Shown here in pieces: positions 10,934 to 23,000 of a stretch of DNA of 64,000 bases. Location: contig NC_056049.1 in NCBI RefSeq assembly GCF_004379255.2, positions 22,614,063 to 22,678,062 on the forward strand, written 5' to 3'. How positions within the stretch are numbered: the stretch's first letter is position 1; each line of letters begins with the position of its first letter. The DNA is from Salvia splendens. Taxonomy: Eukaryota; Streptophyta; Magnoliopsida; Lamiales; Lamiaceae. The notes under the pieces are model-generated. The model was not told the origin of the DNA, did no database searches, and saw only the letters and a list, made by a program, of their open reading frames with translations. Both the position numbers and the translations under genes were made by a program.

Positions 10934-13122
10934 GGCAATATTAAGGAGATTGATGATCACCTTCCATGTTTATCCTTAGACTCCTTTGTTGCTTACACCA
11001 ATTGCAATCCTCTCATATCACCATTATCATAAGGCTTCTGAATCAGCTTGTTCCACCTACAAGAGTTAGAAATTAGATCGAGGGTGCTGTAAGCCCATTA
11101 TATCTTTGATATCATGAAGAATCAAGAATTCACCTAAAGTCTGCATAGTGCATCATCGATTTTTAAGAGATGTGTTATTGCAGTTCTAGGTGATTTATGC
11201 AAGGGATAAATGTAATTTAACTACTTTTGAGCATTCATCCCAGTTGCACCATGATTCGACATGCAAGAAGCACAATAGGATGAACAAGTCTTCCAGATTG
11301 TTCTGCACCAATATTAACACACATCAATCCAGTGAAAAAGATAGAATGTGCTAGCATTTAGCAAAAACGCAAAGATGAGCAAGAGTTGAATAAAGTTATA
11401 TACTTGAAGTAAATCTAAATTAAACAAACTGAAATCAGTAGCATAGTAATTTTCAATTCAAAATTACTCAATTTACAGGGGAAAAGAATATATAGTTATG
11501 CAGATAGCTACGAAGTGATACCTGAAGTGGAGTGCCAGTAAGACACCAGCGGCAATATGAGGTCAATGCAAATGCAGCCTTAGCAGCTATAGTCTTTGAT
11601 GATTTGATTGTATGTGCCTCATCTAGAACCACACGGTGCCATTCTACTCTGTGGTAAATGCTGTTCGTGTTTTCCTGTGTCATGAAATAAAAGGCATTGT
11701 TCAAGAAAAGAGCAAAACTTAGTACAGAACCAACTGAGACATAAACAATTAGATGAAATTCAAAACTTATATAAGCATTGCTTACACTACTATAAAACTT
11801 AGGTGCACATGCAACGTACATCTAATTGTAGTAAGCGCTTTCTGGAGTCAAGTTCTTCTGGCGTGAACTGTGCCTGCTGAGGGAAAAAAACAAGTGTATA
11901 TCAAATCAGGGAAGACAAAAAAATGCTTGGTACTTGATTAAGTGCCATCTTTTTACATGTAGCTGGTACCTTTTGAAATGGCCTGACTTTTAGAAGTTGA
12001 AACAACTTCAAGAGGGGATAAATGGTGGTGTCAATGTTTGTAGCCTCAAGCTTCCACGATTTATCAACTTCCAAAAAGACGGATTCATGAATATAAAAGC
12101 TGAGAGACAAAAAAGGAATTACTTGGTCATATGGACAAGATAGACAAGTATAGTAAAAAAACATGCAAAGATTAAAGTTTTACCTCACATACAACATTAT
12201 CGCTTGCATCATGCAAAGATTAACTGGAGCAGCAACGCAACGGTCAAGAACTTTCACCTTTGATGAATTTACAAGTGGAATAAGGCACTTTGCCCATTCC
12301 ATTGGCAAACGACCAATCTGATCATACAAGCAAAAACAGAAGAATCACACTGAATTGTCACTCCACATATATCAAAATGTTCAAGTAATGAGGCTAACTT
12401 ACAATGCAGCATAAATTTCATGATTATTTCCACACCAACAAGCAAATTCATAAATCAGAAGAAGATATGTATCTTATGCACTTATATGTACCTCTCCATA
12501 TCTCTTTGTCGAGAAACGAACATTGCTGGAGACGGCATGAGCAGCCTTTGAACTCAAAAAATGGGTGCTAAGCTTATTTTTTGTGGTAGGTCCAGGAAAC
12601 ATAAAATGCACAATCTCATTATTCTCCAATTTCCTGCCCTTTGTCGTTGACAGCCCAGTGATCACCGTCCTCCCAACCAGCAACCACCCCAGCTCCTCCG
12701 GAAAATCACCATCCTCAATCACCACAGAACTCAATGCATTCTCCTGCGTCCTCGCCTTTATAGCCGTGTGGCCATCACATCCCGGCTGCATCTTTCTATA
12801 TTCGTCATCGGACAATTTTCTCGCACTAAGCGGCTGAAGACTGACCAACTGCTTCACTTCTCACTCCGGTCTCAACCGGCTCGTTACAGTTACTTCCGAC
12901 TCTGCCTCCGCCTCCTCCTTCACTCTAATCGCAGCCATCACCGAACTTGGCTCGTGTCTAGCCTCTTCTTCAACTTTCGCCACCAAAACCAGTGATTTTT
13001 CATCACAGCCTTGACCTTTCTTCTCGTCTCCGAAACCCATATATGGTTCTTCCTTCACTTTCAAAACCTTCATCGCCCCAACACCTGCATCACATTTTCT
13101 CAAAACATCTATGGCCACGTTA

Positions 13123-15141
13123 GGCCATCCACAACGCTGTCTCTATACCGTCTCTTAAACCGTCTCTTAACTACTATTTGAGCACTATTTGAGGGCCCCA
13201 CTGTCCTTTTTTCCTCCATCTCTTAACTAAGAGACGGAACCTGCAACGCTCCGTCTCTTAACCGTCTCTATACCGTCTCTTAATTACTATTCATTCAATT
13301 TAATTTATAATTTTTTTTAAAACCCAGTTCAATTTAAACAAACACACTTTATTAAAATTAAAACAATATTACAACTTAACATTAAAAAAAACGAAGACAT
13401 AATTAAAATTCTAAAAAAATAACAATGACATAATTTAATCTTCTCCGCCAAAGTTTTCCCAAATGTGCTCAATTAGATCCTCTTGGAGTTGGATGTGGGC
13501 GCTAGAGTCGCGTGTCCTTGCCCGAATAGCCAACCGTTCTTGTATAGATGGATGCGCTCCACTTCGCGGCGGACTACTTGCGGTTGAGCTTCCGGGGGAT
13601 TCGGGGTCGAACCAATTTCCGGCATCGGGTCCTTCGTCTCGGACAATCATGTTGTGCAAGATTATGCACGTATACATGATGTCGACCATGCTCTCCATGA
13701 ACCACGAACGAGCCGGGGCTTTGATGATGTTGAAGCGCGCTTGGAGAACCCCGAACTCCCTCTCCACATCCTTGCGCGCAGCCTCCTGCTTCTGCGCAAA
13801 AAGAGCCTGCTTTGGGTTCGCTGGCCTGCCGCACGTCTTCACGAAGGTCGGCCACTTCGGGTAGATGCCGTCGGCGAGATAGTACCCCATTTTATACCGC
13901 CGGTTGTTGGCGACGAAGTTGATGGCCGGCGCTTTACCATCCAAAACTTCGGTAAATAGGTCGGACTGTTAGAGCACGTTTACGTCGTTGTTCGAGCCAG
14001 GGACCCCGAAGTACGCGTGCCAGATCCAAAGTCGGTAGTCGGCAACGGCCTCGAGTACAACGGTTGGGTGGGTGCCTTTGTGGCCGCTCGTGTAGGAACC
14101 CCTCCAAGCCACCGGGCAATTCTTCCATTGCCAGTGCATGCAATCGACACTGCCAAGCATCCCGGGGAATCCGTGCACTTGTTCGTGCAGGTTGAGGAGG
14201 AACTTACAATCCTCCGTGGTTGGCCTCCGGAGAAATTCGTCACTGAAGGCTGCCCGGACGCCTCTGCAGAAGTTGAGCAAGCACAAGCGCCCAGTGCTGT
14301 CTCCGATGTGCAGGTATTCGTCGAATATGTCGGCCATTTGTCCAGTCGCAAGCTGCCGGATGGCTGCAGTACATTTCTGCAGCGTCGTGTGGCTGGGACG
14401 ACCGACCGCGTCGAACCCTTCTCGGAAGAACTCCTCCCTGGCCGCCAAAGTATTCGCTATGTGGAGAAATAGCGGTTTCCGCATGCGGAAACGGCGACGG
14501 AAATAGGTATCTCCCCAAATCGGATTATCGCAGAAGTAGTCGCGTACTAACCGTGCGGCGGCTTCCTCCCGGTTCCGATTGATGTACTTCCGGGAGCGTC
14601 GTGGGGGTGGTGCGGCTTCCTCCGCCTCTCGTCGTCGATCTTCTTCGAGTGATTGTTCCATTAATTGGCGTATTTGCTCAAAAGGATCCATTTGTTTGAG
14701 TTGATTGAAGATGGAAATTGGAGTGATAGAGAGGATTTGAGAGGAATAGATGTGTGTTTGTGTTTGAAATGAGTATGGAATAGAATTATTTATAGAGTAA
14801 AAAAGTTAAAAAATGAAAATAAATATTTAACGGTAATATTACTGTTTGAAAAAAAAAAAAATTTTTTATTAAAAATCGATTTTTTTTTAAAAAAATGAAT
14901 TATTGCGTCATCAGTGACGACGCCCACTCGCGGGCCAGCGAGTGGGCGTCACACACGCATGGGGACGTGCCACGTGTCCCTGGCGCGTGGCGAGACATCT
15001 CGTCTCGTGTCTCGCCGAGACGAGCTACGCCACGAGACGGGCGCGAGCTGGAGACGAGATGGGCGCTGCAATGCGTCTCGCGGGGGTCTCGTCTCTCCGA
15101 GACGAGACGCGAGCCCGGCGCGAGATGCGTTGTGGATGGTC
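13123..15141 (-). mobile_element. PIF/Harbinger DNA transposon inside RAD5-like exon 1
   Basis: The element is 2019 bp. The left end is GGCCATCCACAACGC and the reverse complement of the right end is GACCATCCACAACGC, a 15-bp terminal inverted repeat with one mismatch. Direct TTA target duplications flank it at 13120-13122 and 15142-15144, the hallmark of PIF/Harbinger. Subterminal CCGTCTCTTA-type repeats lie inside the left end and GAGACGAG-type repeats inside the right end. The only coding content is the transposase at 13435-14691. The Myb-like ORF1 partner is absent. Joining the RAD5 exon across a single TTA restores its reading frame (VKEEP-N-VAIDVLRK). Confidence 0.93.
13435..14691 (-). 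pseudogene. Harbinger transposase (HARBI1-like, DDE_Tnp_4 type) with one in-frame stop
   Basis: The frame opens at ATG 14691-14689 and runs 240 codons to a TAA at 13971-13969, then continues in the same phase to 13435. Without the stop it would be about 418 residues, normal for the family. An acidic coiled-looking N terminus (EQIRQLMEQSLEEDRRREAE) is followed by the RMRKPLFLHI helix region. The DDE catalytic acids are visible: the first Asp in GSVDCMHW, the second in GSNNDVNVL and the Glu in VEREFGVLQARF. The stop falls right after the second Asp motif, so only a truncated, inactive product is expected. The coding sequence is GC-rich and little decayed, suggesting a fairly recent insertion. 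Confidence 0.9.
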
Positions 15142-15726
15142 TTAGGCTCCTCTTTAACCCTAATTTCAGCCACAGCCCCATTCCCAATCTCCTCCCTTTT
15201 CTCATCACTCAAATCCCTCTTTTCCTCTGCAACCCCCACACCAATTTCCTCTTTCACCCTCACAATACCATCATCACATTTTTCAACAACGCCACAATCC
15301 CTCTTTTCCACATTCAAACCATTCACAGACACTCCTTCCCCGAAACCCCGCGATGAATTTACCTGAACTCTTCTCCCACCGGTGGAAGTGAGCGTTTCCC
15401 GCGCTGCTAAATGCGGATGCAGCGAATCGAGAATGACATCGCCGGCTTCGCGCGCGTTGTTGTTGGAGAGCGACAGGGCTTTGAGGACGTCGGTTTCCGA
15501 CACATCAGAGCCGACCATCGATTTCACCATCTTTACCTTCGCCTCCATGGGCTCTGGCCCCGTCAATGCTGTGTCCATGGCTGCTTCTCTCAAAAGCGAA
15601 AGAAAAATGACGCAGCAAATGTAAAGATTGGATTTTTTTTGTATGAATTGAAAAGGGAAAAAGAGTGTTAATGAGTGAAAGCAAAAAGCTGCTGAGAATT
15701 AAATAATGGGAAGAAGCAAAACTGGG

Positions 15727-15733
15727 TATATAT
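15727..15733 (-). promoter_or_regulatory. TATA-like box of the RAD5-like locus
   Basis: TATATA on the minus strand lies about 135 bp upstream of the first ATG at 15593. Position and sequence fit the ancestral core promoter, but there is no other support. Confidence 0.4.
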
Positions 15734-15779
15734 TGGAGGAAGTGGGGCTCGGTAGACTGTAGTGTAAAAAATGGCGGCA

Positions 15780-17016
15780 AGCATTTGAAGGTGAAAAAAG
15801 TTTCGCTGTTTAATTTTTTTTACCTCCATTTTTATCCATTTTTGGCGGGTTGTGAGTTTAAACTATGTAATTATCCGCGGTTAATCCTTTCCTAGCTAAC
15901 GACGTCGTTTCGTGTATGAGGGAATTTTGGGCCTTAAACTGTCGATGTAGGAACGGGCTGGGCCCATGATCATATAAGGCTTGCTTGTTAGTATTGCTAA
16001 ATTAAAAGATCCACTCGTATCAAAAAATCATGTTAATTTAGGCTCAACCTGTCTTACCAAAATAGGGTAATTTGTTCAGTTTAAAATTGGGACAAATTTT
16101 GGAAATTATACGCAAAATAAAAACCAACATATTAATAGTTCACACCAATAAACATAAGTAAATAAACCTAAGATTGGTTTGTTATAATTAATAATATTAA
16201 ATGATGGGCTTATATTTATGTAGAGTTATTTAGGTTATGATTTGTAGAATTAATTGCAAATTGAATCTTTACATTACTGAATTTGGCAACTTTATTCGGG
16301 ACTCTGATCTAATGCAGCCCTATAAATCATCTATGAAATTAATACTAGAAATTGATTTTTAATCGAAACAAATAAGAACTACAAATTCTTTTTACCTACA
16401 TCTTTATCTATGCAAAAACGTAAAAACAAATTTTAAAAGTAGAAGACTGAAATCTATAGAACGTATAGTCATTTTCCCATTCAAACATCATTTTCAGTAA
16501 CATGTCACATCTATTTCTCAAAAAATATTTCACATCTACTCATAAAATTACACTAATAATATGTCATTTAATTGAAATCTTCTTTCCAATCTTTGGATTT
16601 CTCTGCACTGTTATCATCCCCATGACACAAAAATGACGGAGCTCCAACCTACAAGGAAAATTAAGAAGACAGGTAACTTATCACTTCAAATAAAAGAAAC
16701 AAACAGTTTCTATTTTTCATTTTTTTCATGATGACGGAAAACCGCAGCTGCTATGGAGGTGAGTGCTGGATAACCAAGCGCGTAACAGAAATTATGTGTC
16801 GCTGCGAGAAGAAGCCTAAGAGTGAAACTATTTTCTATTGATCATCAACGTGATTCAAACTTCAAACTACAGGCTTGAAGCCGATAGACACAACTTGCAG
16901 CTTCTGGAAAGATGGTAATGAATTTGACAAGAAATTGAATGGCAATTTGGAACTTTAACAAACACTAGTAACATCACATAAAACAATAAGAAAAGTGTGG
17001 TATAGCTTCTTCTTAC
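15780..17016. other. Gap between the RAD5-like promoter and the ARP9 stop
   Basis: This holds the upstream flank of the RAD5-like locus and the 3' untranslated region of ARP9 (probably about 16560-17016). AG-GT-like borders near 16630-16990 may mean the ARP9 3' region is spliced. No further coding sequence was recognised. Confidence 0.4.
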
Positions 17017-20000
17017 CTAGGAGTTTATGTAACACATTGTTTGTGCTTGAAGAAAATACGAGTCCCTGTACTTTCTGCCACTACCAAGATAAATCCCATT
17101 TCTGATCCAGTCATCGCGACTTATCCATGCATCGCGTGTAAAATCAAGTATGCCCAGTATCTGCAGTAAGATTTGTAAGAAACTAAAGAATACTAATCCT
17201 TGAGAGTCCATAAACACAACGAAGCTAGCGCGTAGTCTTGAATTGATGACATCAGCATTGAAAATGTGGTCAAAGTTTAGCCAACATGGAATGTTGCTAA
17301 TCTGCATTTCGAGCAAGTCTCTTAGAATTTCTTTTATCCTGTTATCCACATTCCACATATAAAAGAAGCAGAAAAGCAAGAGACCAGAAAACATGAGACA
17401 TCAACCCATTCAAATTTCTCACTTGATAATCATCCCACCACTATAGTGCATTTTATCTTTTCATGTAATATATTATCTTCAATCTGCAAGGGGTGTAAAG
17501 ACACTACTCTCCTCTCTAGAGAATAGAAAATTTTTAAAAGAAGTAGCGTCATATAGAAAATACTTACAGCTCCACCTCTCCATGGTACAGAAGCGGGACT
17601 TGTTCTGGATTGCAAGACCTGTAAGGTTAGACAAAATAAGTGACACCTAGAGGAGATCCAGTATCAATCACTTGCATTCCTCTCATCATACCCATGGCAG
17701 TACATAATGACAAGTAAACAATCACCATCAAAATACATGGAAATTTGTTCGATTTTAGAGGCGATGGAGCCAGTGAGATAACACATAGTGCATCAACATG
17801 ACAGGAACATTTAGCCCAACAAAAACACATAGCAGTGAGAATCAACCAAAAATGGCCAACAATGTAGCAGCGAGAATAAGATCGTAAACTTGAAGAACAG
17901 CATGGCACAGAGTATAACAATAAAGTAGACAGAATAAGTAATTGAGAGTAATGTTGAGAATAGAGATGGGAGCCTTTCAGATTACTTTAAAATCCAGACC
18001 ACAAACCAGTTTTGGTAACTGAGAAGAAATCGCCTTGAGTACAAAATTGCCAATAAAAACTTAGAGAAGCCTTTCCTTTCCATATTCCCTTAGGTGATAC
18101 AGCCATTGAAATGTAAATAAATTGTTAACTTTTTAGGTGCTTGTTTTGCACCTTTCATAGTGCAAATTTGATGTAGAAGAGTAGCGTACAATACACATTA
18201 TTAGTGGCAGAAAGAAACAGCTACCAACCAATCTACATTTGTTTATTATTATAAGAAACTCCAGACTTTCAAGGAGATCTTGAAGGTGTTATCTCTAAAG
18301 AACATTGCGAGCATGATTATAATATATAGTCAGGCAGTTCACAATTTTGTAAACAGAAAAGACGCTTGCTATAAAGTTACATGAAGTGAATCTGACCTCC
18401 ACTGTATCTATGGCCTCGTGAGAAGGAATTGCGTGCAATACTCTGCAATAGAGGAGGAAAAGTCAAATTCATGGAACTCAACTGGTTTGGTTATGGAATA
18501 TTGCCTTGCACTGCATAAAAATGCACATTCTCTAGGATGAGCTCTTAAAATCCATAGGCCAGGGGAACTGAAATCGATTAAATAATACTTGCAGTTTTTT
18601 TGTTTTATGCATACTCATTTAAATATTCATGGAAAATACTATATCCAAGATATTAAGTAACAAACCTCTCTTCCACTGCAGAAACCAAACCCTCAGTCAA
18701 AGCCCCTCCACCTATCTGAAGAACAGAGTGGTGTAAACTCCGACTGGTAGAAAAGAGCTAATCACAATTACTAAGGTGGAAATTGAACTCACCAGTTGCA
18801 TACTACAGAACAACTTTCTCTGAAGGTCTATACGGTCTGAAAAAAATATAAAGATAAGGCAGAAGCAAATCCATTGTGTACAGTACTATCATATTAGCAG
18901 GATGATATAATGTATACCTGTAGAAAGAATACTTTTAGTAATCGCATTGGCAAGACCAATGGTGTCCTGTTTCTTTGGTTTCGATTGAAACACAGGGTAA
19001 TTTTCCCACATAGGATAATATCCACCACTACCAGGGAAGTAACCATCTGACATGTCTGGTCTCCTGGGGAAGTCCCAAGTATCTTCCAGCATATCCTCAT
19101 TGTCACTGAACCTGTGGGTGCATACTTATTTCATTAATAGGACAAGAATATATTAAAGGGCAAACTGCCTTAAAAGTCATGAACGTTTGCCAAATTCCGG
19201 TTTTTCCCACGAACTAAAAAATTGCCGTATAATGTCACGAACTTTACCGGGTTGCTAGTATTTCCCTTTTGACCCGACCTTGTAGTTTTCCGGTTGAAAT
19301 CTTGAGTACGTGGCAAGCTTGAAATGACGTGGAGAACGCCGTAAATTCATGGATGTCATTTTCCATAGTCAAAACGACGTTGTTTCAAGAAATATCCATA
19401 GACGTCTCTGATGACGAGTTGCACTCTCTGTTGGAAGCTCCTTCTCCGTCGACGGCACAAAGGAGGAGGAGGAGGTGGAGGTCGACGGTGCGGAGGAGGA
19501 GGAGGTTGACTATTCAGAGGGTTTGGTGATGAAATTGAAGGGATTCTTCCGCAGAATGGCGACGAAGGAATTCTGGATCTTGATGACCTCGCTGAAGAAG
19601 GAGCTCGAGCTATTCCAGTCGGAGTTGCCGAAATCCCTCTCCGGCTGCTTGGATCCTGCGAATCGTGCTGGAGGCGACCTTTGAGGTATTCCCGGTGGCG
19701 AGCAGCGCGAGCAATAGCTATGATTTGGGGTGGGCGTGCGTGCTGTCGATCTCTTTCTCTGGCGACGGCGCGGAGGTCGACAATGCCGAGGGTTTGCTGA
19801 TGAAATTGAGGGGATTCTGCCACAGAATGGCGGTGAAGGAATTCTGGATCTTCGTGACCTCGCAGAAGGAGCTCAAGCGTTTCCGGTCGGAGTTGCCGAG
19901 CTCGAGCTGTTCCTGTCGGAGTTGCCGAAAGTTCTCTCCAGCTGCGTCGATCCTGCGATGTATGCATGTTGCTGGAGTAGCTAATGCGTGCATTCTGTGC

Positions 20001-23000
20001 AGTCGGGGCCAGGATTGGAGTGCTGGGCGTTGGTGGTGGCGGCGGCGGATGTGAGGAAAAGGAGGAAGATAGTAAGGAGGAGTGGTGGTGGAGGCATGAT
20101 AAAGACATGTTAGCTTAATTTGTGATCCACGTCATCCAGTCAACACACACTCGGCAGCCACGTCAGCTGGTTTCGTAGCCGGAAAACCCACCATGGGAAA
20201 ACGGCGACTGATTACAAACAACAAAGTTTGTGACATAATACGCCAATTTTTTTGTTCATGGGAAAAAATGGAATTTGACAAAAGTTCATGACTTTTAAGG
20301 CAGTTTACCCTATATTAAATGATCTAGCAATACCAAACACGTAAAACTAAAAAAAATCTACAAACCAATTCCTAGGTGGTGGAGGGTAAACATCTGGAAC
20401 CAGAAGCATAGGATAGAACAAACCCATTGGAGGAACCTGCTTCCACCAAAAAAAAACAATCAAATTTATAGAACTAATGTCTCATTAAGGATAAGTAAAT
20501 TGTTCTGAATCAAAGTTACTCCTAATAAGCATATTCACAGAGTGAACCAACATTTGGAAGCAATTAGCGACTTAATTACATAAGCACTCATTATGCATGA
20601 TGTTGGTAACAAAACTTAATAAATACTGCCAAAAATGATAGCATTAACATAAAAGTACCATCAGAAACGCAATCTATAATTACTGTAACCAAAATTGCAA
20701 CTATTCAAATACAATCTATAATGACAACCAAAATTTTAATGTTCAGGAGAGGTACTCTATAGTTTATTCAAATAGGCACGATAATTGATTAAAGCAATGC
20801 TCAATAGTCATCAAAACCCATAAAACATAAGTTTTGGCTCGCATACATTCAGAGCAGTCAGTCTTGTCTTGTGAGAACCAGGTGGTCCCCCTTCTTCATA
20901 TGAGTGAACTACAGCAACAGCTTCAACTTCTCCTTCCTGAAGACAGAACATGACAAATTATTTGCTTCAATAAACAGAAGATAACTTCCATTGCTTAACT
21001 ACCAAGAAGGCATAATCTATTATATTAGGCATATTAGCAACATGACGAACAAGTAAAATAACTAGCATGGTCGGGGAAGATGTTTAAAGCATTAGGAAGG
21101 TTCCGCTTGAACAAAGCTGTGTAGAGCATTACATAAGAGCTTAGTGGCCAGTAGTGCATTGGAAAAGCAAATTTACATGGATGATGAGCTATGAGTCCCA
21201 AATGAGGCCAAATGGCAGATGGTTTTTCTTACTTGGGTACTTTTTAAATAACAGTATTACACTGAGTTATCAAATAAATCTCTTTCTTTCCAAAACTTGA
21301 TTAGCTTTTGGAAGTTTATATGACCAAGAGACAAGGTGCACTTTAATAACAACAAAAACAACGTTAATAAATAACTTCAATTTAATTATATTAAACTGTA
21401 CCTGTTAACATCAAATTAATGGTCACGAAAAACATCATAATTGATAAACTTACTCTAATCTGGCAGCGAGACTCTTTAAGCCTATTCAGCATTAACAAGT
21501 CTATGGGTTTCGTCAGAGCATCAGTACGGATAGGAGGCCATGTTTGATGATGTCGTTGAGTCCAAAGAAGACACCTTGACACATCCTGCAAGAGTTGCAA
21601 ACATTGCGAGCTTAAAACGGAGAGGAGGAAGACAAAACTTAAGACATCTAATCAATCAGGGTACTAGTATCTAGGTTGAATCGTCAAGAAGTTTCTAGAA
21701 TATGGAACCTCAAGACCAAGGGAAGAGATAGACAGAACAGGAAACAAAATAAAGCAACCAAGAATGATGTGCCTACTGATTAGTAAGTTGGCATCTATTC
21801 GAGAAATCATGCACATTCATGACGTAACAGTTTAATCAATTCTGAGTATGATGGATATGCATTCCCGTCTTTCCATTCATTAAGTGAGATTCTACATTCC
21901 TCACCTCTCCACCGTATCGCAAAGAAATCTGAGTGGTTGGTAGAGCAACTCCATCCTAACATCAAGTGAAGGTAATCAGGACTCAAGAGAAGTTATATAG
22001 AATGTAACATTGTATCAGACAGTTTCGAACATGCATGCCCTGAGTCTTCATAGGCAATACAGAAGAAAATTGTGGACAATAATTAATAGAAAATCTTAAG
22101 AGAGAAATAAAAGACCAACATAAGTTATTCTTTCACGTGCAGGAAAGGGACATATTTTACAGCCGACTACACACATGAGGGTCGTGGCTTAGAGGGAGCA
22201 CATGTTGCACAACTGAATAATAACTGCTTGTGTGTATAAATAATAAAGTCTATCTGCACATCAGTATTAATTAGGCAGGCAGTATTAAACTGCAGAACTG
22301 ATAATAAAGAAACAACACCTCAATGCAAATAACTGAAGTCACTTGAGCACCAATGTTCACAACACATGCTGTTGACAAGCCATTTCCAAAAACTGCAGCA
22401 AGACCTTCCTGTAATGCATCAAAAGGGGAGGAAGTTTCTTAAGTAGAATCCATGTAAGAAAACAAAAAAAACGTAAAGCAAATACCAACTCGGCTTTGTG
22501 AGCTCATGCGATATCTAATAGGCTCTATACACAAAGCGAAGAGTCAATAGCATTTTTATGTGGTGGTTGCTAGAGAGGCAAGCTCCTTTGTGAAATCGGT
22601 AAAGTCAACATTATCCAAAATATTACTCTATATAGGTTTTGATTAAGGTGGTGAGGGAAAGAAATACCTGGTGGACTACTGCTGTACTAAAACACAAGTC
22701 TTGAAGTACAATGGATAGAAGTTCTTTTATTTCTACAAAAAATCACAAAATGAAAAAATTGTCAAGTTCATATATTGTGAAATTATTGCTCACAGCAGTG
22801 ACCACAGAAAAAAGGACTGCAAAGCTGAAGGAATAGTCACAAGGTCAACCATATTAATCATTTGATCTCAACACATTTTACCTAGTATATAGATTAGATA
22901 TGGGACATTGTTGTTTGTACATATAGTCATATAAGCATATCAAGTTTCTGGTATTGAAGATGTCAAACATCATCAACACAAATAAGACGAAAGAAAGAGC

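Larger units (their letters stand above)
10056..15593 (-). pseudogene. RAD5B: RAD5-type SNF2 helicase/HIRAN DNA repair gene, multiply broken
   Basis: Surviving pieces in order: an N-terminal UBA-like segment (MVGSDVSETDVLKALSLSNN) with VKEEP repeats (15593-15145 and 13119-12864); the HIRAN domain (12860-12492); exons 12317-12184 and 12099-11970; a stub of the next exon (about 11869-11822); the DEAH exon (11674-11522, VVLDEAHTIKSS and WCLTGTP); further SNF2 pieces (11302 to about 11233, about 11059-10940, about 10838-10651); and three good C-terminal exons (10564-10493, 10419-10321, 10178-10056) with SLKAGGVGLNL, RIHRIGQ and the family tail EELKMLFR. Lesions: a Harbinger insertion, an in-frame TGA at 12863-12861, loss of the Walker A region between 11822 and 11674, loss of the RING domain, a micro-inversion, and a one-base frameshift near 10688. 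Plant RAD5 proteins act in post-replication repair. RAD5B rather than RAD5A is inferred from the VKEEP repeats and from ARP9 next door. Confidence 0.88.

Noticed and set aside
10581..10979. Plus-strand 132-codon frame as an independent gene
   Set aside because: Only its second half has homology, and that is the flipped RAD5 segment; the first half is antisense to a RAD5 exon.
14017..14472. Long plus-strand frames across the Harbinger transposase
   Set aside because: They are antisense frames over GC-rich transposase DNA; the minus-strand frame carries the DDE motifs.
19356..20108. 250-codon minus-strand frame in the MULE
   Set aside because: It is low-complexity Pro/Ser/Arg sequence opposite captured segments, without a domain. 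The MULE ends explain the region better than a gene.
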